NCBI RefSeq assembly: GCF_009498035.1
Contig: NZ_CP034550.1
Location: 4,030,001 to 4,094,000, forward strand
Direction: 5' to 3'
Length of the DNA: 64,000 nt
Source: Saccharothrix syringae
GTDB lineage: Bacteria > Actinomycetota > Actinomycetes > Mycobacteriales > Pseudonocardiaceae
Below the pieces are notes generated by a model, which did not search any database, was not told the origin of the DNA, and was given only the letters and a program-made list of their open reading frames with translations. Every line of letters starts with the position of its first letter. Within the stretch, counting starts at the first letter, position 1. The position numbers and the translations under genes were made by a program. Positions 1-8,323 of the stretch are shown in pieces.

Positions 1-261
1 GTGCTGGTCGACGCGGTCGGCGCTCTCCGATGCCGAGACCATCAGCACCCGGTCGACCCCGCGCAGGGCGGTGCGCACGGCGTCGCGGTCGGCGAAGGCC
101 GCGCTCAGGGCGGTGGCGCCGGGCAGGCGGGGTGCGCGGGAGGGGTCGCGCACGAGCAGGCGCTGGGCGTGCCCCGCGGCGGCCAGGCGGCGGGCCACGC
201 GCCCGCCGAGGCGCCCGGTGGCGCCGGTGACCGCGATGGCGGTGCCCGGGTGGTGGGTCAT
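1..261 (-). CDS. NAD(P)-binding NmrA-like oxidoreductase, C-terminal part outside window
   Basis: Only the first 87 codons are inside the window; the gene runs off the left edge. The reading frame starts at the ATG read leftwards from 261. After a short start it shows a Rossmann glycine motif, GATGRLGG, at about residues 13-20. A pattern of small residues, RRLAAAGH and LLVRDPSRAP follows, as in the NmrA/atypical short-chain dehydrogenase group that binds NAD(P)H. A second segment reads GVDRVLMVSASESADRVDQH, typical of the strand after the cofactor pocket in these proteins. The substrate cannot be told. It lies tail-to-head before lexA on the same strand with a 90-bp gap. Confidence 0.75.
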   Translation of the reverse strand, partial: MTHHPGTAIAVTGATGRLGGRVARRLAAAGHAQRLLVRDPSRAPRLPGATALSAAFADRDAVRTALRGVDRVLMVSASESADRVDQH

Positions 262-351
262 GGCCGGGGCTCCCTGTGGTGGGTGTGCTGGTCGGGGCCT
301 ACCCGGGGACGCCGACGGGCATGCGCCCCGGACAGGTGACCCCGGCAGTGC

Positions 352-1017
352 TCAGACGCTGCGCAGCACCGAGACCACGACGCCCAGCACGACGGCCCGG
401 TCGCCGTCGATGACGTCGTAGTCGGGGTTGCGCGGCTCCAGGAAGACGTGGCCGTTGCGGCGCTGGTAGACCTTGACGGTGGCCTCGTCGTCGATCATCG
501 CGGCGACGATCTGGCCGGAGTGGGCCTCGGGCTGCTGCTTCACCACGACGATGTCGCCGTCGCAGATGGCGGCGTCGACCATCGAGTCGCCGCGCACCCG
601 CAGGCCGAAGACGGTGCCGCGCCCGGTGAGGTCGCGGGGGAGGGTCAGCACGTCGTCCACGTGCTCCTCGGCCGCGATGGGCACGCCGGCGGCGATGTGG
701 CCGACCACCGGCACGGGCACCGAGTCGCCGCCGGTCGCCGGGGTCGCGGGGGGCAGGAACAGCCGCACGTCGATGGGGCGCGACAGGGTGCTGCCGCGCC
801 GGAGGAACCCCTTGTCCTCCAGGCTCGCCAGGTGCCGGGACACCGTCGAGGGCGACAGGCCGACGGCCTCGCCGATCTCCCGGGTGCCGGGCGAGTACCC
901 GTGGCGGGTCACCCAGTCCCGGATCGCGACCAGGATCCGCTGCTGGCGCGGTGGCAGGGTCGAGGTGTCCAGGTGCTCGAAGGCGTCCGGGTCGTAGGCG
1001 GTCACCCGGGCGATCAT
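352..1017 (-). CDS. lexA: LexA-family SOS repressor
   Basis: A 221-aa repressor with the two LexA domains. Residues about 20-75 form a winged-helix DNA-binding domain with the TREIGEAVGLSPSTVSRHL recognition segment and GFLRR wing. Residues about 100-221 are an S24 autopeptidase. The Ala-Gly cleavage bond is seen at residues 110-111 (HIAAGVP), the catalytic serine at 145 in GDSM and the catalytic lysine at 182 in ATVKVY. In the family, RecA-nucleofilament binding triggers self-cleavage and derepression of DNA-repair genes. The start is the first ATG; its ribosome site is weak. I saw no actinobacterial SOS box (TCGAAC-N4-GTTCGA) in the 180 bp upstream, so autoregulation is not shown. A LexA paralogue rather than the main repressor is possible, because the recognition helix differs a little from the usual actinobacterial form. 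Confidence 0.88.
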   Translation of the reverse strand: MIARVTAYDPDAFEHLDTSTLPPRQQRILVAIRDWVTRHGYSPGTREIGEAVGLSPSTVSRHLASLEDKGFLRRGSTLSRPIDVRLFLPPATPATGGDSVPVPVVGHIAAGVPIAAEEHVDDVLTLPRDLTGRGTVFGLRVRGDSMVDAAICDGDIVVVKQQPEAHSGQIVAAMIDDEATVKVYQRRNGHVFLEPRNPDYDVIDGDRAVVLGVVVSVLRSV

Positions 1018-1197
1018 AGAGGTGCGGCCGCCGGGGGCGGGTCCCGGTGCGGGCCGGGTGGGTCATTCCCCCGGAGTTGGAACCGCCGGCGGTCCTCTTG
1101 CGTCATGATCTGGGCGTGTGGACGTGGCGACTGCGAGGGGGAGCGTGCCGGTGACCAGGGCGACGTGGGGCCAGAGCCGAACCAGGGGTGATGGCTG

Positions 1198-4100
1198 GTG
1201 ACCGGTCCGAACCCCCTGGTGGCCCAGGCGCCCGCCGAGCCGGGCGGTTTCTTCAACAAGGGCACCGGTGACAACGGCTGGGCGACGGGCATCTCCATCG
1301 CCGAGTCCGCGATGGACACCTACAACGGCATCAAGGACGGCAACTGGATCCAGGGCGGCCTGGGCATGGTCGGCCTGGCCGCGGACGCCGCGGCGATGGC
1401 CATCGACCCGTTCGGGACGCTGCTGTCCTCGGCGGCGGCGTTCCTGATGGAGCACATGCAGCCGCTCAAGGACATGCTCGACAAGCTGGCCGGCAACCCG
1501 CCGGTGATCGAGTCGTACTCCACGACGTGGAACAACGTGGCGACGGAGCTGGGCAAGGTCGCCGAGGAGTACGCCGCAGCGGTGAGCTCGGGCACGCAGG
1601 GCTGGACCGGTCCGGCGGCCGAGGCATACCTGGCCAACTCCAAGCAGCACTCGGATGCGTTGTCGGGTGCGGCGTCGGCGGCGGGGACCGTGGGCACGGT
1701 GGTCGGGATGATGGGCATGGTGGTGGGGTTCGTGCGCGAGGTGGTGCGCGACCTGATCGCCGATCTGGTGGGCAAGCTGATCGCCTGGGTGTTGGAGGCG
1801 GTGTTCAGCCTGGGGTTCGGCACGCCGGTGATCGTGGCGCAGGCGGTGACCGCGATCTCGAAGTGGGCCGCGAAGATCGCGAAGATCGTCCAGGACTTGT
1901 TGGACACGATCAAGAAGGTCTCGCCGCTGCTCAAGCGTTTGGTCGAGGTCTTCGAGAAGATCATGAAGGTGGTCGGCAAGCTGGCCGGCAAGGCGACGGG
2001 CCTGGACGTGCTCTCACCGAGCAGCATCAAGCACGGCGGTTTCCTGCAAACCGGCCGCACGCGCGTCGACGGCCCCGGTGGCACGCCCGGTGGAAGCTCG
2101 TCCCCGGACGGCGGCTCGTCCACTGATGGCGGCTCGTCGTCCTCCCCGGACGGCAACCCTTCGTCCTCTTCGGACCGGCCCGGGACCACGAACACGTCCT
2201 CGACCAGCACACCGACGGCTGACCCGGCCACGCGCCCGGGGCGGAGCGAGCCGGGTGACGTGCCCGGCGGTGCGCCGCGCCCTGGGCGGGGTGACGGGCC
2301 TGGTGGGTCGGACGGCGACCTGCCGCGCGGTGGTGGCAGCACGCCGAGCGGCCCGGGTAGTCACAACGCTCCGGGAAGCCCCCACTCTCCGAGCAGCCCC
2401 GGCACCCCGAATACCCCGAACTCCCCGAACGCGCCCAGTCCGTCGCGGGTGGACCAGACCACGGCGTCAACCGCGGCCACTCCGGAGGCCCCGTCGCGCC
2501 CGCGCCAGCCGGACGTGCCGCACCGGGACCCGAACGGCACGCCGCAGGGCAACCAACCGACTCCCTCCGCGGGCCCGGCCCACACCGGCGCGCCCGGTGG
2601 CAACGCGTCTGGCAGCAGCGCTCCTCCGCCCGGCGCGCGTCCCGGCAACGGCGGCTGGACGGGAACCCCGGGCAGTAGGGGCGACCTGGGCTCCAGCACC
2701 CCGCCCGCTCGCACCCCCGACCAGCCGCGCCCGTCCTCCTACGCGCCGCCCGCCGGTCCCAGCCACACCAACCCGAGTCACGCCGCGCCCGGTCATGCCG
2801 GCCCGAGCCCTGCTGCGCCCAGCCACACGAGCCCCAGCCATGCAGGGCCGGGCAACACCAACCCGAGCCACAGCGCACCGGGCAGCACCGGCCCTTCCCA
2901 CGCCGGTCCTCCTCACGCCAACCCGCGTCCCGCGGGCCCGGGCCCGTCACACCCCAACGCGCCGCACCCCAACACGGCCCTGCCGCATCAGCGGGGCCCG
3001 CAGGGTGGCCCGTTCCCGAACACCCACCCCGGCACCCCGCACCCGGACACCCCGCGTCCCCGAGGCGGCGACACCCCCGGCGGCCACTCCGCGCCCCCAA
3101 CCCGTCCGCGCCCCGACGCCCCCACCCCGCACCGGCCGTCCCAGGACGGCGTGCCCGGCCCGCGTCGTGACCCCGACGCCGCACCCCCGCCCCGCCGCGA
3201 GCCGCAGCAGTGGACCCCGCCGCACCGCGACCCCGACGGCGCCCACCCCGACGGCAGCCCGGACCACACCCCGCACCACACCACCGACCAGCCGCACCCC
3301 GACCAGCCGAGCATCGACGAGGCCCCCGCCCGCCACGGCGAGACCACCCCCGCCGGCATCTCCCACCACCGCGGCGACCCCACCATGGGCGACCTCCCCC
3401 ACCGCGTCCCCCACGACCCCCGCTACTTCACCGCCGACGTCCACATCACCCCCGACGGCCACGCCCGCATCGGCAACCACACCTACACCCCCGAGCAATA
3501 CGGCGACCTGCTGCGCCGCCACGGCTGGGACGGCCGCACCCCCGTCCGCCTCATCGGCTGCGACGCCGCCACCAACGACTTCGCCCACCGCCTCTCCCGC
3601 CACACCGGCGCCGACGTCCTCGCCCCCACCAAACCCGCCTGGACCGACACCCACGGCCGCGTCTACACCAGCGACGCCCACACCACCCCCGACGGCACCC
3701 GCCACCCCCGCATCCCACCCAACGGCGAATGGCACACCCACCACCCCGACGGCACCACCACCAAAACCAGCCACGACGGCTACGCCCCCAACACCCCCGA
3801 CAACCACAAAACCGACCACACCACCCCCGACGACGCCCGCGACCGCGCCGACGACGGCACCTCGAACCCCTACGAACGCGACGAGAGGTTCTCCCACCAG
3901 CCGGACAGGCTGCCGGACCCGCCGGACCGGCCCCAGGTCCTGGAGGAGTTGCCGATCCACGACCGGCAGCAGTTCGAGTTCGACGAGAACGGCCTCATCA
4001 CCCACTACCGGGGTCAGCCGATCGAGGACTACCTGCGCGACGTGCTCACCGACCGCGCGAAGATGGTCCAGAGCAAGATCACCTCGGGTGAGTTCAGCCG

Positions 4101-4635
4101 CCGCTGGGCGGGGGAGAACGTCATCTGCACGTCGGTGTCGGTCGACCGGCGGACCGGCAAGATCTACGAGTCGATCAACGGTCCGGTGGATTCCGTGGTG
4201 CGCGACCCGCACCCGCGGCTCGCCGAGCGCGTCGTCATGCCCAACCCCCACCCGGACGCGGTGAACGGGAAGTGGCCGCAGTACGACCGGCACCCCGACC
4301 GGGCGGGGCAGGTCGCGGTCGACCCGCACACGGGGCAGCCGGTGTACACCGACACCCCGTTCCCCGACGACCCGCTGCGGCACGCGGAGGTCAAGAACCT
4401 CAACCAGATGCTGCGCGACCGCGGCGTGCCGGACGACGTCAGCCCCGAGGAGTTCCGGCGCGTCCTCTCGGAGCTGCGCGTCGACAACGCGCTGCCGCAC
4501 ATGAAGAAGCCGTTCCCGAAGATCGCGCCGTGCTGTGCCAACTGCTGCCGGATGGTCGACGGCGTCAACACGAAGTCGGGTTACCTGCCCTACCCACCCG
4601 GGCACCCGCGCTTCGTGGAACTACCTGGAGACTGA
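1198..4635 (+). CDS. WXG-type polymorphic toxin with C-terminal YwqJ-like deaminase
   Basis: An 1145-aa protein built like a type VII secretion effector. Residues 1-270 are helical and WXG100-like, with W111 in STTWNNVA and a GWTG turn at 135-138. Residues about 280-720 are a low-complexity Pro/Ser/Gly/His linker full of PSH and PGH repeats. Residues about 735-850 contain a strand-rich unit with VRLIGCDAATNDFAHRLS and ADVLAPT, resembling caspase-fold (C80-like) releasing peptidases of other toxins. The last 240 residues carry the deaminase zinc motifs, HAE at 1062-1064 and PCCANC at 1111-1116, as in the YwqJ family of nucleic-acid deaminase toxins. The GTG start at 1198 follows AGGGGTGATGGCT. 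A MORN-repeat gene follows 5 bp later, as expected for its immunity partner. Toxic activity and secretion are inferred from architecture. Confidence 0.8.
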   Translation: MTGPNPLVAQAPAEPGGFFNKGTGDNGWATGISIAESAMDTYNGIKDGNWIQGGLGMVGLAADAAAMAIDPFGTLLSSAAAFLMEHMQPLKDMLDKLAGNPPVIESYSTTWNNVATELGKVAEEYAAAVSSGTQGWTGPAAEAYLANSKQHSDALSGAASAAGTVGTVVGMMGMVVGFVREVVRDLIADLVGKLIAWVLEAVFSLGFGTPVIVAQAVTAISKWAAKIAKIVQDLLDTIKKVSPLLKRLVEVFEKIMKVVGKLAGKATGLDVLSPSSIKHGGFLQTGRTRVDGPGGTPGGSSSPDGGSSTDGGSSSSPDGNPSSSSDRPGTTNTSSTSTPTADPATRPGRSEPGDVPGGAPRPGRGDGPGGSDGDLPRGGGSTPSGPGSHNAPGSPHSPSSPGTPNTPNSPNAPSPSRVDQTTASTAATPEAPSRPRQPDVPHRDPNGTPQGNQPTPSAGPAHTGAPGGNASGSSAPPPGARPGNGGWTGTPGSRGDLGSSTPPARTPDQPRPSSYAPPAGPSHTNPSHAAPGHAGPSPAAPSHTSPSHAGPGNTNPSHSAPGSTGPSHAGPPHANPRPAGPGPSHPNAPHPNTALPHQRGPQGGPFPNTHPGTPHPDTPRPRGGDTPGGHSAPPTRPRPDAPTPHRPSQDGVPGPRRDPDAAPPPRREPQQWTPPHRDPDGAHPDGSPDHTPHHTTDQPHPDQPSIDEAPARHGETTPAGISHHRGDPTMGDLPHRVPHDPRYFTADVHITPDGHARIGNHTYTPEQYGDLLRRHGWDGRTPVRLIGCDAATNDFAHRLSRHTGADVLAPTKPAWTDTHGRVYTSDAHTTPDGTRHPRIPPNGEWHTHHPDGTTTKTSHDGYAPNTPDNHKTDHTTPDDARDRADDGTSNPYERDERFSHQPDRLPDPPDRPQVLEELPIHDRQQFEFDENGLITHYRGQPIEDYLRDVLTDRAKMVQSKITSGEFSRRWAGENVICTSVSVDRRTGKIYESINGPVDSVVRDPHPRLAERVVMPNPHPDAVNGKWPQYDRHPDRAGQVAVDPHTGQPVYTDTPFPDDPLRHAEVKNLNQMLRDRGVPDDVSPEEFRRVLSELRVDNALPHMKKPFPKIAPCCANCCRMVDGVNTKSGYLPYPPGHPRFVELPGD

Positions 4636-4640
4636 TCACC

Positions 4641-4982
4641 ATGAGTGTCGACTACGACGAGTTGGACTTCGACGAGTACGGCAGCGTGCTCCACGAGGGC
4701 GTGGTGTTCACCGGGGAGGCGCACGAGCCCAACCCGAGAGGGGGCCTGCTCGCCCGCGCCTCCTACCTCAACGGCGTCAAGCACGGCGAGTACCAGGAGT
4801 GGCACGCCAACGGGCAGCTCGCCCGCGAGGGCCGGACGCGCTACGGGCGCGCGGTCGGCGTCCACCGGCAGTGGCACCCGAACGGCCGGCCGGCGCGGGA
4901 AGCGGTCTTCGACGACGACGGCCGGTTTGTCTCCGAGCGCCGGTGGGACGAGGACGGCAACCCGGTCCGCGATGCGGGCTGA
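4641..4982 (+). CDS. YwqK-family MORN-repeat protein, putative immunity protein
   Basis: A 113-aa acidic protein with MORN_2-type repeats: YLNGVKHGEYQEWHANGQLA, RYGRAVGVHRQWHPNGRPA and RRWDEDGNPV. This is the signature of the YwqK antitoxin family, which is the known neighbour of YwqJ deaminase toxins in Bacillus. It starts 5 bp after the deaminase toxin stop, with GGAG ten bases ahead of the ATG, so both are surely cotranscribed. The inferred role is to bind the deaminase domain in the cytoplasm and protect the producer. MORN repeats also occur in unrelated proteins, but the pairing makes the immunity role the best reading. Confidence 0.72.
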   Translation: MSVDYDELDFDEYGSVLHEGVVFTGEAHEPNPRGGLLARASYLNGVKHGEYQEWHANGQLAREGRTRYGRAVGVHRQWHPNGRPAREAVFDDDGRFVSERRWDEDGNPVRDAG

Positions 4983-5029
4983 GCCGCGACGACGAGGCCC
5001 CGGCCGCCCACCTTCGGGCCACCGCCTCC

Positions 5030-5099
5030 CGGGCCACCGACCCCGAACCACCGACCCCGGAGCCGACCCCGGAGCCGACCCCCGAACCACCGACCCCCG
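5030..5099 (+). repeat. Short imperfect tandem repeats between convergent genes
   Basis: About 70 bp made of repeated ACCGACCCCGAACC and GGAGCCGACCCC units (roughly 12-15 bp each). It lies between the convergent MORN gene and the ABC permease gene. No reading frame of interest crosses it. It may help end transcription, but no clean stem-loop with a T-run was found. Confidence 0.5.
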
Positions 5100-5139
5100 G
5101 TGAACGCCCCGAGGGCGCGCACCGGGGGCCACCCCGCGC

Positions 5140-7470
5140 TCACTCGTTGCGCAGCACCTCGGCGATCGGCACCCGCCCCGCGGCCCGGGCCGGCAGCAGC
5201 GCCCCGACCACGGCGATGACGACCCCGGCCACGGGCAGCAGGACCAGCACCGGCACCCGGTAGACGTCGAGCATCAGATCCGCCACGTCCACGATGTCCA
5301 CGCCCCCCGCGCTCACCATCGCCGGGACCAGCAGCCGGTGCGCGAGGACCCCGAGCGGCAGCCCGACCAGCCCGCCGACCACCCCCAGCGCGCCCATGGA
5401 CGTCACCATCATCACCGCGACCTGGCCCGGCGTCATCCCGATCGACTTGAGCATGCCCAGGTCGCGGCGGCGTTCGCGGGTGTTCAACACGACCGTGTTG
5501 AACACGCCGAGCGCCGCGACCGCGCCCAGCACCAGCGTCAGGACCGCGGCGGTGCTGAGGATCACCGCGGCCTGGTCCGACCCGCCACCGCCCGCGGGCA
5601 CGGCCCGCAGGCCCGGGTCGCCCGCCCTGACGGCGTCGAGGAAGGCCGGGGGATCGGTGCCCGGCGCCAACTGGACCTGGTAGCCGGTGGCCCGCGTGCC
5701 CGGCGCGAGCCGGTCCAGGGCGTCCCAGTTCGCGTAGACGTCGCCGGCCCGGTTGGCGAGCACGACGCCGACGATCCGCAGCTGCGCGCGCCGACCCTCC
5801 AGCTCCACGGTCAGCACGTCGCCGAGCGCGACCCCCCGCTCCCTGAGGAACCGCAGCGGCACGGCCACCTGGTCGGGCGCCTCGGGCCAGTGCCCGCGCG
5901 TCACGCGCGGGGCGAACTCGGCGGTGTCGCCGCGGAGGAACACGATCCCGGCGTCGTCCCGCCCGCCGATCACCTGCACCACCTGCAACGTCGTCGCGAC
6001 CACCCGGACCGCGCCGGGCAGGGAGCGCAGCAGCGCCTCGTCCTCGGCGTCGCCCAGCTCGGCCCTGGCGTCGTCGCCGGGCCTGGCCCGCTGACCGGCG
6101 CCCGCGACCAGCTCGACCCGGTCGGTCCGCTCGGGCCTGACCGCCTCGCCGTAGCCGGTGACCGACAGCGTCACGCCGATCGCCAGCGTCACCGTCGTCA
6201 CGCCGAGGACGACGGCGGCCAGGGTCAGCGCGCTGCGCGCGGGCCGGGCGAAGGGCACCCCGAGGCCGAGGCTGACCGGGCGCGGCAACCGGGTGCCGCC
6301 CAGCCACCGCTGCACGACCAGCGCCCGCCCGGTGCGCGGCGCGCTGCCCGCGCTGACCGCCTCCGCGGCCGGCAGCCGGCGCGCCCGCAGCGCCGACAGC
6401 AGGGCGGCCAGCGCCACCACGAGCGGCGTGCCCAGCAGCGCCGCGGCGTTGACCCCGGCGTCGATGCCGACGTCGGTGGCGCCGAAGGACTCGAACGCCT
6501 CGCTCAGCAGCGGGCGCGCCGCCGCGTTGCCCAGCAGGGTGCCGAGCACGCAGCCGACCGCGGCCGGGGCCAGGACCATCACCAGGTACACCGCCATGAC
6601 CTGGTTCGGGGTGAAGCCGACCGCCTTGAGCACCCCGATGTGCCGGAACCCGGCGACGACCGCCCCGCTGACCACGTTGGCCACGATCAGCACGGCCACC
6701 GCCAGGCCGAGCACCCCGAAGAAGGCCAGGAACGGGATGTAGATCGCCACCTCGGCGCTCACCTGCTCCTTGAGGGCCAGGTAGGACTGCGCGCCGAGCA
6801 GCGCGCCGGCAGGCAGCCCGGCGGTCACCGCGTCCCGGCCCGCGTCGACCTCCGCGGCGGTCGCGGCCCGGGTGAAGCGGTAGAGCACCTGGGTGCCGGT
6901 CGGCCCCAGCGCCGCCACCTGCTCCGGGGTGACCCAGGCGTCGGCCGACGCGCTCACCGAGTGGGCGTAGCCGACCACGGTGAGCCCGACCCCGCCGCCG
7001 ACCTCGATCCGCTCGCCCAGGGCCGAGGGCCCGGCCCAGCCGAGCGGCCGGTTGAGCACGACCTCACCCGGGCCGGCGACCCACCGGCCCCGCCACACGG
7101 TGAGCCGGTCCACCGGGCCGCCGGGGTCGGCCCGCCCGACGGTGGTGGGCGCGGGTCCCAGCAGCGGGGCCGCGCCGGCCGGCAGCGACAGGGTCAGCTG
7201 CCCGAACGGCCCGGCCACCGCCTCCACCTCCGGCCGGTCGGCGGCGGCGGTGAGCTGCGCGTCGGACACGACCCCGCGGTCGAACGCCGCGACCAGGTGC
7301 GCGCCGCTGCGCTGGCCGTGGACCCGGTCGAACGGGGCGGAGGTCGACACGAGCAGCCCCAGGGCCAGCACGATGGTCCCGGTGGAGATCGCGACCACCA
7401 CGCCGATCACGACCGTCTGGAGCAGGCGCCGCCGCACCGCGGCCCGCGCCACCCGCCACACCGCGCTCAC
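5140..7470 (-). CDS. ABC transporter permease, FtsX/MacB type
   Basis: A 776-aa membrane protein with the duplicated FtsX layout. There is one N-terminal membrane helix (about 16-40), a large extracellular domain, and three helices ending in VVALAALLSAL. A fifth helix (TLAAVVLGVTTVTLAIGV), a second extracellular domain, and three final helices follow. Each helical bundle contains the coupling segment: GVLKAVGFTPNQVMAVY in the first half and GMLKSIGMTPGQVAVMM in the second. It begins at a GTG overlapping the stop of the ATPase gene by 4 bp (GTGA), so the two are translationally coupled. Family members export peptides or lipids, or remove antimicrobial agents from the membrane. The nearby two-component system suggests a stress- or drug-sensing role. 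The substrate is unknown. Confidence 0.9.
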   Translation of the reverse strand: MSAVWRVARAAVRRRLLQTVVIGVVVAISTGTIVLALGLLVSTSAPFDRVHGQRSGAHLVAAFDRGVVSDAQLTAAADRPEVEAVAGPFGQLTLSLPAGAAPLLGPAPTTVGRADPGGPVDRLTVWRGRWVAGPGEVVLNRPLGWAGPSALGERIEVGGGVGLTVVGYAHSVSASADAWVTPEQVAALGPTGTQVLYRFTRAATAAEVDAGRDAVTAGLPAGALLGAQSYLALKEQVSAEVAIYIPFLAFFGVLGLAVAVLIVANVVSGAVVAGFRHIGVLKAVGFTPNQVMAVYLVMVLAPAAVGCVLGTLLGNAAARPLLSEAFESFGATDVGIDAGVNAAALLGTPLVVALAALLSALRARRLPAAEAVSAGSAPRTGRALVVQRWLGGTRLPRPVSLGLGVPFARPARSALTLAAVVLGVTTVTLAIGVTLSVTGYGEAVRPERTDRVELVAGAGQRARPGDDARAELGDAEDEALLRSLPGAVRVVATTLQVVQVIGGRDDAGIVFLRGDTAEFAPRVTRGHWPEAPDQVAVPLRFLRERGVALGDVLTVELEGRRAQLRIVGVVLANRAGDVYANWDALDRLAPGTRATGYQVQLAPGTDPPAFLDAVRAGDPGLRAVPAGGGGSDQAAVILSTAAVLTLVLGAVAALGVFNTVVLNTRERRRDLGMLKSIGMTPGQVAVMMVTSMGALGVVGGLVGLPLGVLAHRLLVPAMVSAGGVDIVDVADLMLDVYRVPVLVLLPVAGVVIAVVGALLPARAAGRVPIAEVLRNE

Positions 7471-8165
7471 GGCGTGCGCTCCAGGCTGTGCTCGCGGGTG
7501 ATCCGCCCGTCGACGACCTCGACCAGCCGGTTGGCGCAGCGCGTGGCCAACCGCTCGTCGTGGGTGACCAGCAGCAGCGTCTGCCCGATCTGGTTGAGGT
7601 CGAGCAGCAGGTCCATCACCTGCTCGCCGGACCGGCTGTCCAGCGCGCCGGTCGGCTCGTCGGCCAGCAGCAGGGCCGGCCGGTTCACCAGTGCCCTGGC
7701 CACCGCGACCCGCTGCCGCTCCCCGCCGCTGAGCTGCGCCGGGTAGGTGTTCCGCCGGTCGGCGATGCCCAGCTCGTCCAGCAGCTCCAACGCGCGCTTG
7801 CGGGCCCGCGCGGCCGGGGTCCCGGTCAGCTGCGCGGCCAGCGCGACGTTGTCCAGCGCCGGCAGGTCGTCGAGCAGGTTGAAGAACTGGAAGATCATCC
7901 CGATCCGCCTGCGGCGGAACAGGGCCAGCCCGGCCTCGCCCAGGCGACCCAGGTCCTCGCCGTTCACCACCACGGACCCCGACGTCGGCCGGTCCAGCCC
8001 GGCCACCATGTTCAGCAGCGTCGACTTGCCGCTGCCCGACGGCCCCATCACCGCGACCGCCTCCCCGGCGCGGATCTCCAGCGACACCCCGTCCAGGGCC
8101 ACCGAATCGCGGTACTCCTTGCGCACGGCGGTCAGTTCCACGACCGCCCTCTCCCCACTGGTCAC
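7467..8165 (-). CDS. ABC transporter ATP-binding protein, LolD/MacB type
   Basis: A 232-aa ATPase with a complete set of motifs: Walker A GPSGSGKST, Q-loop region FQFFNLLDDLPALDN, signature LSGGERQRVAVARAL, Walker B LLLADEPTGALD and switch histidine LLVTHDERLATR. The FQFFNLL segment and the GALDSRSG D-loop are typical of ATPases that pair with FtsX-like permeases. The start is the GTG at 8165, and its 3' end overlaps the permease start. It powers the neighbouring permease from the inner face of the membrane. The pair diverges from the histidine kinase gene, a common layout for transporters controlled by a NarL-type system. Confidence 0.93.
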   Translation of the reverse strand: MTSGERAVVELTAVRKEYRDSVALDGVSLEIRAGEAVAVMGPSGSGKSTLLNMVAGLDRPTSGSVVVNGEDLGRLGEAGLALFRRRRIGMIFQFFNLLDDLPALDNVALAAQLTGTPAARARKRALELLDELGIADRRNTYPAQLSGGERQRVAVARALVNRPALLLADEPTGALDSRSGEQVMDLLLDLNQIGQTLLLVTHDERLATRCANRLVEVVDGRITREHSLERTP

Positions 8166-8232
8166 GGTCGGCCATCCTGCGGCAGCGCGCCGGGCCGGGC
8201 ATCAGCCCGGGGAGGTAACCGGCCGGGCGGGT

Positions 8233-8245
8233 CATCCCGGGGATG
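8233..8245. promoter_or_regulatory. Candidate response-regulator operator
   Basis: The 158-bp gap between the divergent ABC and kinase genes contains the perfect palindrome CATCCCGGGGATG. A weaker look-alike (CATCAGCCCGGGGAGGT) lies about 30 bp to the left. NarL-family regulators bind such inverted repeats, so this is a plausible site for the regulator encoded at 9316. Binding is inferred only. Confidence 0.4.
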
Positions 8246-8323
8246 TAGGCCGTGGTCCCCCGGGACGACCGGACCGGGCGGTGGGTGGTGCGCCCGCCCG
8301 GGGCGCCCTGGCACAGTGGCCGC

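Noticed and set aside
1018..1197. SOS box in front of lexA
   Set aside because: No TCGAAC-N4-GTTCGA or close variant was found in the divergent promoter region.
2078..4264. Long open frames overlapping the deaminase toxin in other frames on both strands
   Set aside because: They consist of Pro/Arg/Ala/Thr-biased sequence caused by GC-rich codon bias; the toxin frame has domains and motifs.
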